Positions 8,357 through 17,124 of a DNA stretch of 64,000 bases are shown here, piece by piece (the first letter of the stretch is position 1; each line of letters begins with the position of its first letter). The position numbers were made by a program, and so were the translations under genes. Origin of the DNA: an uncultured Clostridia bacterium (GTDB lineage Bacteria > Bacillota > Clostridia > TANB77 > CAG-508); the NCBI GenBank assembly GCA_934169575.1, contig CAKPOA010000001.1:1-64000 (forward strand), read 5' to 3'. The notes beneath the pieces were generated by a model that ran no database searches, was not told the origin of the DNA, and saw only the letters and a list, made by a program, of their open reading frames with translations.

Positions 8357-9883
8357 TTATTTTCTACGCTTTCTGATTATCCATATTATAATTCCTAAAA
8401 CAATTATTAATACTGGAACTGAAAATATTATTATAATTATATTCATTTTTTCCTTATCTGTAGGAGTAAATGATGTTATAGAATCAGAATAACTTTTTCT
8501 AATTGTAATATCTTGATCTGTATTTGTCAAATATGCAATAGAGTTTAACCCTAAATCAGCATTATTTGCTAAATAAATCATATAATATTGATTTCCAGAG
8601 TTATCGCTTAAATTCTGATCAGTTATAAAGTAATCATTTCCATATATTATAAGTTTAGAAGTTTTTTCTTCTGTATCATCTGTTGCTTCAGATAATTTTT
8701 TACTCATTTCTGCACCTACAATATATGATCCTTTTTCACCTTCTGTTGACATAGAACCTGTCATATCTGTTGTAAAATATGTTGTATCACTAGTTAACAC
8801 AAGGTCTGTTTTAGTAACATTTAAATCACTTAATCTATCACTATCCACATTAATTTTTGTAGAATATAAGAATATTGCACCTGCACCTTTGTATACATCT
8901 TTTGTTATATCTGTTTCTTGCACATTTGGTATAAAACATGCGGGATATCCCATTATTGTATTTGATGAATTGTTATCATATATATATCCATCACTAAATC
9001 CATTTATTCCATATTCTGCAAGCACTCTGTTTACATTTGTTAAATCAGGTTGTTTTACATATGCACCATTAAACCATAATATATTTCCACCATTATTTAT
9101 ATAATCTATAATTGCATCTGCAACAACTTTATCAAAATCTTTTTCTGGTGTTGTAATTATTAATGTATCACAATCATCAGGTACTTTTTGTGTATTTAAA
9201 ATATTTAATTCTTCATATGTTAATACTTCATCTTTTAAATATTGTGATAACAAATATAGTCCACCATTACTATTTGATATTGAATAATTTGTATATCCAG
9301 TTAAGAAATATACTTTTGGGACTTTACTTGATGTTACATTTAATATTGCTGATGTTATTTTTTGTTCTGCAACATCTACTGTTTTGTAATTTTCGTCATA
9401 TGTAACAATATCATAACTACTTAATGTACGTGATACTTCACCACATTCTATTATTATTGAATGGTCATTATTTGTTATATTATATTTATTTGCTATTTCT
9501 AAATTTTTTGTTACATCAACTATTTCAACATTTATTTTTGAATTTGCTTTATTATATTGTTTTGCCAAAATATAGTCATTATCTGTTTCATTCCAACCTA
9601 TAAAATATATATTAACATCTTTATCTATATTTTTTACTCTTTCTTTACTTTCATCAGTTAGTGAATAATCTTGACTTTTGGTACAATCTATAGGTGTTAT
9701 ATCTAACTTTTTAACAAATATATTTAATAAAATAAATATTGCTATCAAAATTGCTATTAAAAGAAGTGTATTTGCTCTACTTATTAACCATCTTGTTTTT
9801 ATTCTTTTTATAAAGCCTTGTTTATTTACATCTTCTTGTTTTACATTTTTTAAAGCCATTTGATTTTCGTTATCTTTTTTCAC
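8357..9883 (-). CDS. GldG-type ABC transporter auxiliary protein
   Basis: The 508-residue protein has one N-terminal membrane segment (about 38-60), a large extracytoplasmic region of the GldG / ABC_transp_aux type (a GATase-like fold, with VYFLTGYTN and LWFNGAY strands), and a C-terminal membrane segment (about 482-503) ending in RKRRK. In Bacteroidetes GldG works with GldF and GldA in gliding; in Firmicutes the same trio is an exporter of unknown substrate. It is the third gene of the operon, 15 bp after the permease gene. Confidence 0.85.
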   Translation of the reverse strand: MKKDNENQMALKNVKQEDVNKQGFIKRIKTRWLISRANTLLLIAILIAIFILLNIFVKKLDITPIDCTKSQDYSLTDESKERVKNIDKDVNIYFIGWNETDNDYILAKQYNKANSKINVEIVDVTKNLEIANKYNITNNDHSIIIECGEVSRTLSSYDIVTYDENYKTVDVAEQKITSAILNVTSSKVPKVYFLTGYTNYSISNSNGGLYLLSQYLKDEVLTYEELNILNTQKVPDDCDTLIITTPEKDFDKVVADAIIDYINNGGNILWFNGAYVKQPDLTNVNRVLAEYGINGFSDGYIYDNNSSNTIMGYPACFIPNVQETDITKDVYKGAGAIFLYSTKINVDSDRLSDLNVTKTDLVLTSDTTYFTTDMTGSMSTEGEKGSYIVGAEMSKKLSEATDDTEEKTSKLIIYGNDYFITDQNLSDNSGNQYYMIYLANNADLGLNSIAYLTNTDQDITIRKSYSDSITSFTPTDKEKMNIIIIIFSVPVLIIVLGIIIWIIRKRRK

Positions 9884-9898
9884 TTTTATGTCTCCTTC

Positions 9899-10588
9899 CT
9901 ATTTTATACTTTTTCTTCTTTGCATTATTATCATAGTAATCATTATAAATAAAATTGTTAATGATATAAAGATTACTGTTGCACTTATATCAATTTGACC
10001 AAGTAAAAATTTTATAAATAAATTTAATAAAGATATACTAGATATATCGATAGAAGTTATTAACTGAGGTAATATTGTTGTTCCAAATACAAACCCAAAA
10101 GTTAAAATTCCTGCTACTATTGGTGTTTCAGTTAGACTTGATGCAAAAACACCAAATGAAATATATGACATAGATAAAAGTATAAAACCTAATGCAGATG
10201 TTAAATATGTATTAATATCAGGCATTTGATATTTGCATAATATTGCAAAATACATTAATGTAAATATTACAGGTATCACTATTAATAATAATGCTGATAA
10301 AAATTTTGCTATTACAACACCTAGCATACTTACAGGTGATGTCATTATTAATTGTTCAGTTCCACTTTTTCTTTCTCCTGAAATTGTCCACATTGTAAGT
10401 AATGGCACTATAAACATTAATCCCCATAATGCTGTATTATAAAATAAATTTGTCATATCAACACTTGATGATTGAATTGTTGTTAAATAGAAAAATCCAC
10501 TAAATGCAATCAAAAATATTCCTATTACTACATATCCAATTGGTGATAAAAAATATCCTTTTAGTTCTTTTTTTATTATTGCTAACAT
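9899..10588 (-). CDS. ABC-2 type permease, GldF-like
   Basis: The 229-residue protein has six hydrophobic segments and the SGERKSGTEQLIMTSPVS cytoplasmic loop typical of GldF/NosY-like ABC-2 permeases. Its ATG overlaps the stop of the ATPase gene by one base (TAATG), so the two are translationally coupled. Confidence 0.9.
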   Translation of the reverse strand: MLAIIKKELKGYFLSPIGYVVIGIFLIAFSGFFYLTTIQSSSVDMTNLFYNTALWGLMFIVPLLTMWTISGERKSGTEQLIMTSPVSMLGVVIAKFLSALLLIVIPVIFTLMYFAILCKYQMPDINTYLTSALGFILLSMSYISFGVFASSLTETPIVAGILTFGFVFGTTILPQLITSIDISSISLLNLFIKFLLGQIDISATVIFISLTILFIMITMIIMQRRKSIK

Positions 10589-11526
10589 TATTTTTCTCCC
10601 CCTTCACCTATAATTTTCATAAATGCATCTTCAAGAGTTGCTTCTGGCTTTTTCATTTCAAATATTGTAATTCCTTCTTTTGCAAATTCTGAAAATATCT
10701 TTTTCCTTATATCTTCATCTTTTTGTCCTATTACTTCATATTTAATTGTTTTATCTTTATGTTTTGCAACTAGTTTTATTTCTTTTATTCCATCAATTTT
10801 TAATTTTTCGACTTTATTTTCTGGATCTTCTACTGTTACATAAACAATATTATTTTCAGCCACTCTTTTTTCAAGATTTTCTGGTGTATCTTCTGCAACT
10901 ATTTTTCCTTTATTTATTATAATTACTTTATCACATATTTGGCTTACTTCTGATAGAATATGTGAACTTAATATTACTGTATGATTTTTTCCAAGCTCTT
11001 TTATTAAGCTTCTTATTTCAGTAATTTGTTTAGGATCTAGACCTACTGTTGGCTCATCTAAAATCAATACTTCTGGATCTCCTATTAAAGCACCAGCTAA
11101 ACTTACTCTTTGTTTTTGACCTCTTGATAAATTTTTAATTAATTTATTTTGCATTTCTTTAAGACCTGTTTGTTCCATTATTTTCTGAACTTTTTCTTTT
11201 TTATCATTTCTTTTTAATTTTCTTAATTCTGCCATAAATGTAATAAATTCTTTAACAGTTAAATCTGTATATAAAGGAACTCCCTCTGGCATATATCCTA
11301 TTTGACTTCTAGCTTTTTTTGCCTTTTTTACTGTATCATATCCATTTACAATTACTTCTCCATCTGTTTGCTCTATAAATCCTGTTATTGTATTCATTGT
11401 GGTACTTTTTCCTGCACCATTTGGTCCAAGTAAACCTATTATTTCACCATCTTTTACTTTAAAGCTTATATTGTCTACTGCCGTAAAGCTTCCATATTTT
11501 TTAGTGATATTTCTTACCTCAATCAC
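10588..11526 (-). CDS. ABC transporter ATP-binding protein, GldA-like
   Basis: A 312-residue ATPase with Walker A GPNGAGKST (about 36-44), signature LSRGQKQR (a variant of LSGGQ), Walker B VLILDEPTVGLD and the H-loop SSHIL. A C-terminal extension of about 90 residues is typical of the GldA/CcmA-like exporters. The start is GTG at 11526 with GGGAGG 9 nt upstream. It is the first gene of a three-gene export operon with the permease and the GldG-type protein. Confidence 0.92.
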   Translation of the reverse strand: MIEVRNITKKYGSFTAVDNISFKVKDGEIIGLLGPNGAGKSTTMNTITGFIEQTDGEVIVNGYDTVKKAKKARSQIGYMPEGVPLYTDLTVKEFITFMAELRKLKRNDKKEKVQKIMEQTGLKEMQNKLIKNLSRGQKQRVSLAGALIGDPEVLILDEPTVGLDPKQITEIRSLIKELGKNHTVILSSHILSEVSQICDKVIIINKGKIVAEDTPENLEKRVAENNIVYVTVEDPENKVEKLKIDGIKEIKLVAKHKDKTIKYEVIGQKDEDIRKKIFSEFAKEGITIFEMKKPEATLEDAFMKIIGEGGEK

Positions 11527-11630
11527 TTATGTTTCCTCCCTTACAAAATTCTTTTCTACCACAATATATCATTTCCTTTGACTATTGTAAATATTTTTCA
11601 CATAATTTTCACATATTTTTCCTTTTCCTA

Positions 11631-11659
11631 TTGACAACACCTCAAATCTGTGATATTAT
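11631..11659 (+). promoter_or_regulatory. promoter of tRNA-Arg
   Basis: TTGACA, 17 nt, TATTAT, about 30 bp before the tRNA. Confidence 0.85.
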
Positions 11660-11688
11660 ATAAATTGTTCATTTGAATTTACCTTTAT

Positions 11689-11765
11689 GGGTCAGTAGCT
11701 CAGTAGGATAGAGCACAGGCCTTCTAAGCCTGGTGTCGGGGGTTCGATTCCCTCCTGGCTCACCA
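11689..11765 (+). tRNA. tRNA-Arg(TCT)
   Basis: GGGTCAG pairs with CTGGCTC, followed by A and encoded CCA. The anticodon loop is CTTCTAA (anticodon TCT) and the T arm contains GGTTCGATTCC. Length 77 nt. The accessory island begins directly after it, but I found no second copy of its 3' end. Confidence 0.96.
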
Positions 11766-11778
11766 TAAAATTAAAAAA

Positions 11779-11811
11779 AACATTACTATTTTTATTTAGT
11801 AATGTTTTTTT
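11779..11811 (+). terminator. terminator of tRNA-Arg
   Basis: AACATTACTA pairs with TAGTAATGTT and is followed by a T run. Confidence 0.88.
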
Positions 11812-12058
11812 ATGATTAATTTTTTTCTAATAAAAAAAATATATGTCGTTATTCATATATTCAATATGCCAGTTGTCTTGGATATGCACTTCCAACTAAC
11901 TGTAATGAAAATATTCTAGATAAATTCTTTATTGACTAAAATAAAAGTATATGATAAAATTAAAATATATTAATTTCAATAATTCATAATACTTATTTAA
12001 ATTTTATGCCTTTTGTATACATATCGTTACCATAGGCAAAGAAAGGAATATTAGCAAT

Positions 12059-12736
12059 ATGACTATTTTAGAATTTATTTTAAATAATACAAATTATTTA
12101 GAAGATTTCATTACAAGAAGTACTTATCATTCAAATGCTATTGAAGGAAGTACACTTACTTATGCTGAAACTTATGCTATTCTTTATAATGACAATAGCT
12201 TTAAAATAGAAGGAAAAGAACCTAGAGAAATATATGAGGCTATAAATCATAAAAAAGCATTAGAATTAGTTTTTAAAAATTTACAAAGCAATGAAGAATT
12301 TGATGAAAGATTTATTAAAAATTTAAATCAAATTATAAATAGAGATATTAAATATACAGAAGGTTATAGGACTGTACAAGTATTTATTCAGGGTAGCGAG
12401 CATATTCCACCTGAACCTGAAAAAGTACCAAATTTGATGATGTATTATATATATAATTATAATCATGATAATCAAGATATATTTACCAAAATTTCTAGAA
12501 ATCATATTGAATTTGAAAAAATACATCCTTTTGAAGATGGAAATGGTAGAACTGGTAGATTGCTTATAAATTATGAATTATTAAAAAACAATTTGCCACC
12601 TGTTGTTATAGCAAAAGAAGATAGAGTAAAGTATTTTGAATTTTTAAGAAATAATGATAGTAATAACTTAGCTAAATGGCTAAAAGATTTATCAATTAAA
12701 GAAGAAGAACGAATGAAAAAGTTTGGTTATAATTAA
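12059..12736 (+). CDS. Fic family protein (class II, N-terminal inhibitory helix)
   Basis: The 225-residue protein has the Fic core HPFEDGNGRTGR beginning at H156, the catalytic motif for transfer of AMP or a related group from a nucleotide to a target hydroxyl. The self-inhibitory motif S25NAIEG30 (S/T-x3-E-G/N) lies N-terminal to it, making this a class II protein held inactive by its own glutamate. The target is unknown. It follows tRNA-Arg and precedes the Csx3 cassette by about 450 bp, and may be part of the same accessory island. AAAGGA lies 12 nt upstream of the ATG. Confidence 0.92.
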   Translation: MTILEFILNNTNYLEDFITRSTYHSNAIEGSTLTYAETYAILYNDNSFKIEGKEPREIYEAINHKKALELVFKNLQSNEEFDERFIKNLNQIINRDIKYTEGYRTVQVFIQGSEHIPPEPEKVPNLMMYYIYNYNHDNQDIFTKISRNHIEFEKIHPFEDGNGRTGRLLINYELLKNNLPPVVIAKEDRVKYFEFLRNNDSNNLAKWLKDLSIKEEERMKKFGYN

Positions 12737-12830
12737 ATCTATGTATAATGCCTTTAACAGAAAATATATTACCGACAAAACTCTGAAATAACTTACAATT
12801 ACCATTTGATTGCCAGCAACAAAATGATAT

Positions 12831-12870
12831 AAATAGATTATGGTTTAAAATTTATCCATAATCTATTTAT
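12831..12870 (+). terminator. hairpin after the Fic gene
   Basis: AAATAGATTATGG pairs with CCATAATCTATTT. The following T tract is weak, so it may be an inefficient terminator. Confidence 0.55.
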
Positions 12871-12938
12871 TGTAATTACATATTTTTTAATCTCTGAATT
12901 TATGCTTTCTTTAATTCTCATAATAGTTAATTAACTGA

Positions 12939-13025
12939 TTATTCATAAAATTCACTCCCCTCTTTTGTATTTATTTGATTTTCTAATTCTTCTATTTCTG
13001 CATCTAGTTTTTTACTTAACTCCAT
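12939..13025 (-). pseudogene. 28-residue coiled-coil fragment
   Basis: The 453-bp gap between the Fic gene and the Csx3 cassette holds a reverse-strand reading starting MELSKKLDAEIEELENQI and stopping at 12939. It is charged and helical, like the tail of a larger protein; the frame is closed upstream and no ribosome binding site is visible. I take it as a gene remnant. Apart from this and the hairpin, the gap shows nothing. Confidence 0.35.
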
Positions 13026-13189
13026 TAATTTCTTTATTTTCTTCAACTTTTCTATTTTATGTAAAATTAATAATCTGAATCTTTACCATAAGTATTTCTT
13101 ATATTTTATTTTTTAAATTTTCTTGAAAAATTTTGTATTTTAATATATTATATAATAAAGAAAAAACATAAGAAAGGAATTAATTTCGT

Positions 13190-13468
13190 ATGAAAATAAT
13201 TTTTTGTGGGCCACCTCATTCAGGAAAAAGTGTATTTGTTGCAAATTTAATTGATAAAATGCCAACTGATGCTTATACAATTATAAGAGCTTGTCCTGAT
13301 GGTGAAGGAACTTGGAGTAATAATAAAAACCAAAATGAAACAAATATTGTAAGAAAAAAAGGGAAATTTACTAAAAGTTTTATTGAAAATGCTTGCACTG
13401 CAATTGATAATCAAACTAATAAAATTGTATTAGTTGATGTTGGACGGAGTAATGTCAAAAGAAAATGA
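13190..13468 (+). CDS. P-loop (AAA-type) domain of Csx3-linked protein, N-terminal piece before a frameshift
   Basis: The frame opens MKIIFCGPPHSGKSVF, a Walker A motif (GPPHSGKS, residues 7-14), followed by the ACPDGEGTW segment, a combination I associate with the P-loop domain fused to Csx3 in cyanobacterial Csx3-AAA proteins. The piece ends after VLVDVG, where the frame runs into a stop. The next frame continues the same domain (GVMSKENEEVFKHCDSFVVLS) without loss of conserved sequence. Removing the C in GGACGGAG at about 13444 would give DVGGVMSKE, the expected continuation. The gene is either frameshifted, uses programmed shifting, or carries a sequencing error. AAGAAAGGA lies 11 nt before the ATG. 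Confidence 0.75.
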   Translation: MKIIFCGPPHSGKSVFVANLIDKMPTDAYTIIRACPDGEGTWSNNKNQNETNIVRKKGKFTKSFIENACTAIDNQTNKIVLVDVGRSNVKRK

Positions 13469-14654
13469 AGAAGTTTTTAAACATTGTGATAGTTTTGTCG
13501 TTTTAAGTGGTGATGAGCAAAAAAAGAAAGAATGGTTACAATTTGGACAAAACCTTGGACTTGAATGTGTTGGTTGTTTAGACTCAAGTCTTGATGGTAA
13601 AGAAGAAATATATTCAAGAAAACCTTTTTTTCAAGGTAAAATAGTAGGTTTAGAAAGAGGAGAAATCTTAGAAAATTCTGCTGTAATAAATGCTGTTGTT
13701 TCTGATATTATACAAAAAAGTAGATATGGTGAAAAAGAAGAAAAAAGCGAATCTTTTTCTGATGGAACTCTTATTGATGATACTGAACTTGGTTTTGAAC
13801 TTGGTTATGGAAAAAATATATTTACAGAAGATGGAACACCTTTAAAAAAAGTTAAATGGTCTGAAAATGCCGTACCTAAAATATATAAATCAATTAATGA
13901 AAAAAATATTCAAGATTCTTCTGTAAAAATAAATGGAATTAGAGCTAATTTTATTTTATGTGCTATTTGTAAGGCTTTAAAACACAATAATATAAATGAT
14001 ATAAGCTCTTATGATATACGAACAAAATCATATATTCCAATAAAAACTTTACCTAAGAAAAAAGGTGTTAAACAGACTGAGGGATTATTATATAATATTA
14101 TAGAAAATAATGAAAATATTTTTATGGATGTTGACATTACAAAAGAACAATATTCTTTAGATGACTATAAGCAATGTATTTTGCCTAAAATTAAAAATGA
14201 CAAAAATCTCTATCTTTCTGGAAGAATGCCTTTATGGCTATTAGCATCAATAAGTAGTAGTTATGATACAAATAAAACATTTACTTTTCAGCCAGGAAAA
14301 GGTTTTACATGTATATCATCAATAGATGAAAAAGATTTAGGAACTATCGTTGATGGTGCAGATGGAATTGATATAAATAAATATTTTGAAGACAAAAAAA
14401 CTAAAACTAATTTACCAACTGTTATTAAAAAACAGAATTTATTGACAAAGTTTAAAAATTGGTTTACAAGTTTTAAAGAAACTCAAGAAAATAAAAAATA
14501 TTTGAATAATACAATAAAATCTAATATTATTATACGAGAAGAACCTAATATACCTGCTAAAAATACTTTTCAATCTGATTTGCATGTAGATGTTACAGAG
14601 CTTTCAAATAAAAATGGGCAAATTTCTACAAATTCGCAAGAACATGAAGTATAA
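13434..14654 (+). CDS. remainder of P-loop protein plus two Csx3-like domains
   Basis: After the frame change the protein completes the P-loop domain (to about 13730) and then carries two consecutive Csx3-like halves. The second half is clear: the strand NIFMDVDI, then LYLSGRMPLWL and FQPGKGFTC, matching the archaeal Csx3/Crn3 pattern of SGRGP followed by a short loop and xPxxG. The first half (VKINGIRANFILCAI) is diverged. Csx3/Crn3 proteins cleave cyclic tetra-adenylate, the signal of type III CRISPR systems. The His and Asp I recall as catalytic in archaeal Csx3 are replaced here, so enzymatic activity is doubtful. The order P-loop then Csx3 is the reverse of the cyanobacterial fusion. A hydrophilic tail follows. 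Joined with the upstream piece the protein would be about 488 residues. Confidence 0.7.
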   Translation: MMLDGVMSKENEEVFKHCDSFVVLSGDEQKKKEWLQFGQNLGLECVGCLDSSLDGKEEIYSRKPFFQGKIVGLERGEILENSAVINAVVSDIIQKSRYGEKEEKSESFSDGTLIDDTELGFELGYGKNIFTEDGTPLKKVKWSENAVPKIYKSINEKNIQDSSVKINGIRANFILCAICKALKHNNINDISSYDIRTKSYIPIKTLPKKKGVKQTEGLLYNIIENNENIFMDVDITKEQYSLDDYKQCILPKIKNDKNLYLSGRMPLWLLASISSSYDTNKTFTFQPGKGFTCISSIDEKDLGTIVDGADGIDINKYFEDKKTKTNLPTVIKKQNLLTKFKNWFTSFKETQENKKYLNNTIKSNIIIREEPNIPAKNTFQSDLHVDVTELSNKNGQISTNSQEHEV

Positions 14655-14711
14655 AAAATTTACATTAGTAAAAAATATTTAATATAAAAATATTAAAGGA
14701 AAGGAAAAAAA

Positions 14712-15194
14712 ATGGTTCAATCATATAAGAAAATATTAGAAATGGAATCTATCGCTGCTTTAAAATTAGAACAAGATCAAAAAACTTTAAATAAAATAAG
14801 GAAGGTTCTTTTTCAACAAAAAGATTTTATAATTGATAAGTTAATAAAATATTTAAAACAAGAATTAGACATTGAATATTTTAGATATAAAGTAATTGAT
14901 ATGGATTATAATGTTGCTGATATTTTAGTAAAAAAAGATAGTAATATTTTTAAAAATTATATTGATGGAAAAGAATATCTAAATTTTAATGTAGAAGAAT
15001 TAATTGATAGTAGAATATTTGATAACAAAGATGAAATAATTATTACAGATTTAAATTTTGATGAAAATTTACTTAATTTAGGATATTTATGTGACTCTTT
15101 AAATTATAATTTTTTATCTTATTCAGATAAGATAAAAGATACGTTATCAATTTTTGTTAATTATGTTATAAATAAAAATATTTATAAAAAATAA
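14712..15194 (+). CDS. protein of unknown function inside the Csx3 cassette
   Basis: A 160-residue soluble, acidic/lysine-rich protein without signal peptide or membrane segment. The first 60 residues are predicted helical, then come strand-like segments (YFRYKVIDMDYNVADILV, DEIIITDLNF). I do not recognise a family. It sits 57 bp after the P-loop/Csx3 gene and 19 bp before the tandem-Csx3 gene, with AAAGGAAAGG before its ATG, so it is very likely co-transcribed and functionally linked to them. It could be the partner or effector of the cassette. Confidence 0.7.
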   Translation: MVQSYKKILEMESIAALKLEQDQKTLNKIRKVLFQQKDFIIDKLIKYLKQELDIEYFRYKVIDMDYNVADILVKKDSNIFKNYIDGKEYLNFNVEELIDSRIFDNKDEIIITDLNFDENLLNLGYLCDSLNYNFLSYSDKIKDTLSIFVNYVINKNIYKK

Positions 15195-15213
15195 AAAAAT
15201 ATGGAGGTAAAAA

Positions 15214-15903
15214 ATGGAAGAAAAAGAAGTAAACACAATTGACATTGCACAATTAGGTGCAGAAATTGGAATGGAAGCTAAAGAACAAACATTACCTAAT
15301 GGAAAAGTTGTAAAATCTTTAGTCTGGGATCAAGAAAACTTATTAAAGGCTGTAAATGCCGTAAAACATTTATCAGAAGAAGGCAAACCTGTAAGAATTA
15401 CCGGTGCAGCTCCTGCATGGCTTGTATCTGCATTAACACATACTGTTCATCCTTGTCCAGTTAGTGTGTATATGCCACAAATTGGAAAAGATGTGAATAT
15501 TCCGCAATTAGAACATGGTGAATCAAATCCTGAAGGAGAAGTAGCATTTAGAACTACAGAAAGAGGAGATTCTGTATTAATCGAATATAATATGGATTTA
15601 CCTGATGGAATTACAACTTATGATGAAAATAACTTATCAAAAATTGTTGTACCTGAAATTTCTAATGGAAAAGCTGTTTATCTTTCAGGTAGAGGTCCAA
15701 ATTATCTAACTGTCGCTATTGCAGAAGCTTATGCACATACTAATAGTAGTGTATCTCTATTTCAACCAGGAGTGGGATATACATGCTCAATTACACATTC
15801 AAGAGATAAAAAATTAGGAGATCTAACTAAAGATCCATTAGGAAAAGAAGAAATCAAAGAACAATTAACTGATACAAAAAAAGAACCAGAAACAGAAAAA
15901 TAA
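15214..15903 (+). CDS. tandem Csx3-like protein
   Basis: The 229-residue protein ends in a full Csx3-like domain (about residues 112-205): strand SVLIEYNMDLP, helix, then AVYLSGRGPNYLTVAIAEAY, H175, LFQPGVGYTC and a final strand. This matches archaeal Csx3 position by position, except that the Asp of the VYDPR loop is Gln here (Q184). Residues 55-100 form a second, diverged half (VRITGAAPAWLVSALTHTV, SVYMPQIG). The same two-half layout is seen in the upstream gene, so they are paralogues. Csx3 proteins are ring nucleases for cyclic oligoadenylate; ligand binding without cleavage is equally possible here. GGAGG lies 6 nt before the ATG. Confidence 0.78.
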   Translation: MEEKEVNTIDIAQLGAEIGMEAKEQTLPNGKVVKSLVWDQENLLKAVNAVKHLSEEGKPVRITGAAPAWLVSALTHTVHPCPVSVYMPQIGKDVNIPQLEHGESNPEGEVAFRTTERGDSVLIEYNMDLPDGITTYDENNLSKIVVPEISNGKAVYLSGRGPNYLTVAIAEAYAHTNSSVSLFQPGVGYTCSITHSRDKKLGDLTKDPLGKEEIKEQLTDTKKEPETEK

Positions 15904-15915
15904 ATTGTTATAAAA

Positions 15916-15957
15916 AGAAGGTAGGAAACACACAAACCTACCTTCTAAAATTTTTAA
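15916..15957 (+). terminator. terminator of the Csx3 cassette
   Basis: AGAAGGTAGG pairs with CCTACCTTCT across an 11-nt loop, followed by AAAATTTTTAAT. Confidence 0.8.
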
Positions 15958-15962
15958 TAAAA

Positions 15963-16946
15963 TTACGATATCAAAGATTCTGCATAGAGATCATCTAAGA
16001 GCTTAATAGCACTATCGTGCTTTTTCCATCCCCAGATTTTCTCATAGAATCCGCTTATATTTCTTAATGTTTTAGTCTGATCCTCCTGCATAGAGAAAAT
16101 ACACTCCAGCTGTAAGAGTTGGCTTGAGACCATTTCACTTCTATGGTCACCTTCTTCATCTTCAGCAGTCATATTGTAATCCATCAGTCCCAAGAATTTT
16201 CTGAATGGATTTAATCCATCTATTTCTCCATTTAATTCAAAAAATTTCTGATTAAACTTTTTCTCAAGCTCATCAATATCATTTTTTAAAACTAATTTTG
16301 CAGCTTCAGGTATTACTTCTTCCATAGCTGCTATAGAAAAGACTCCCTGATAATAAGAAGAAGTGTTTATCCATTCACCTCTCCAAAAATCTTGATCTTC
16401 ATTAAGGTACAGTCTATTCAAATATTCTGTCGTACTTTCCCCTAATGTTTCTCCGTATAACCCCTCTTCAGTTTCACTCCATCGAAAAGGAGTTCCTGTA
16501 TTTATACAACAAAGGTAATGAATTAATTCATGGGTTATTATAAATCTAATTTCTTTCTCTTCTTTTATAGCATCTATATAGATATAAATTTTACCATCAT
16601 ATAATTGACCCAGCCAATTATCGAGATATCCTTTATCCGCTGTGATATATGTCTCAACATCCTTATATATCCAATTCAGATTATATTTTTTGTTGAGCCA
16701 TTTTAAAATATTTTCTCCTTCCGCATTTATCTCATCAGTAAGTTCTTCACTAGCTTTTTCAACCTCACTAAAATACTGTTTTGGTTTGTCTTCATCTGAT
16801 ATTTTCTCTATCGGTGAAACCTCTGCTAAAATAAAATCATTTACAGGAATTTCTTCCTTGCATTCTTTCGTACCACAACCTGTGATACTTACCATGAGCA
16901 TTATACCTGCAATAACGGACGCTAAAATTCGATTTGTTCTCTTCAT
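15963..16946 (-). CDS. lipoprotein with HExxH zinc-peptidase motif
   Basis: From the ATG at 16946 (AGGAAG 6 nt upstream) the protein is 327 residues, with a lipoprotein signal ending in SITGC, so it is anchored outside the membrane. THELIHYLC is an HExxH zinc-binding motif, and a downstream glutamate in EGLYGETLGESTTEYL could be the third ligand, suggesting a gluzincin-type metallopeptidase. A longer reading from 16985 is unlikely because it adds a charged stretch before the signal. Codon use and G+C are visibly higher than in the neighbours, hinting at transfer. I do not recognise a specific family. Confidence 0.7.
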   Translation of the reverse strand: MKRTNRILASVIAGIMLMVSITGCGTKECKEEIPVNDFILAEVSPIEKISDEDKPKQYFSEVEKASEELTDEINAEGENILKWLNKKYNLNWIYKDVETYITADKGYLDNWLGQLYDGKIYIYIDAIKEEKEIRFIITHELIHYLCCINTGTPFRWSETEEGLYGETLGESTTEYLNRLYLNEDQDFWRGEWINTSSYYQGVFSIAAMEEVIPEAAKLVLKNDIDELEKKFNQKFFELNGEIDGLNPFRKFLGLMDYNMTAEDEEGDHRSEMVSSQLLQLECIFSMQEDQTKTLRNISGFYEKIWGWKKHDSAIKLLDDLYAESLIS

Positions 16947-17023
16947 TAGTTTCTTCCTTTTCTGTGTGTTTTTTCTAAGCAACATGAACCCTGTTGCTTT
17001 TAAAATAATTATACCGTAATTTT

Positions 17024-17052
17024 ATTATAGCACATGCTAATCATAAAGTCAA
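17024..17052 (-). promoter_or_regulatory. promoter of the lipoprotein gene
   Basis: Reverse-strand TTGACT, 17 nt, TATAAT. Confidence 0.8.
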
Positions 17053-17124
17053 CATTATGTAGACCATCTTAGCATTGTGGTTTTTAATAAATTATATAAG
17101 TATTGCTTATATCTATATTGCATT

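Noticed and set aside
11689..11765. tRNA-Arg as an integration site for the accessory island
   Set aside because: I could not find a second copy of the tRNA 3' end downstream and no integrase gene is present.
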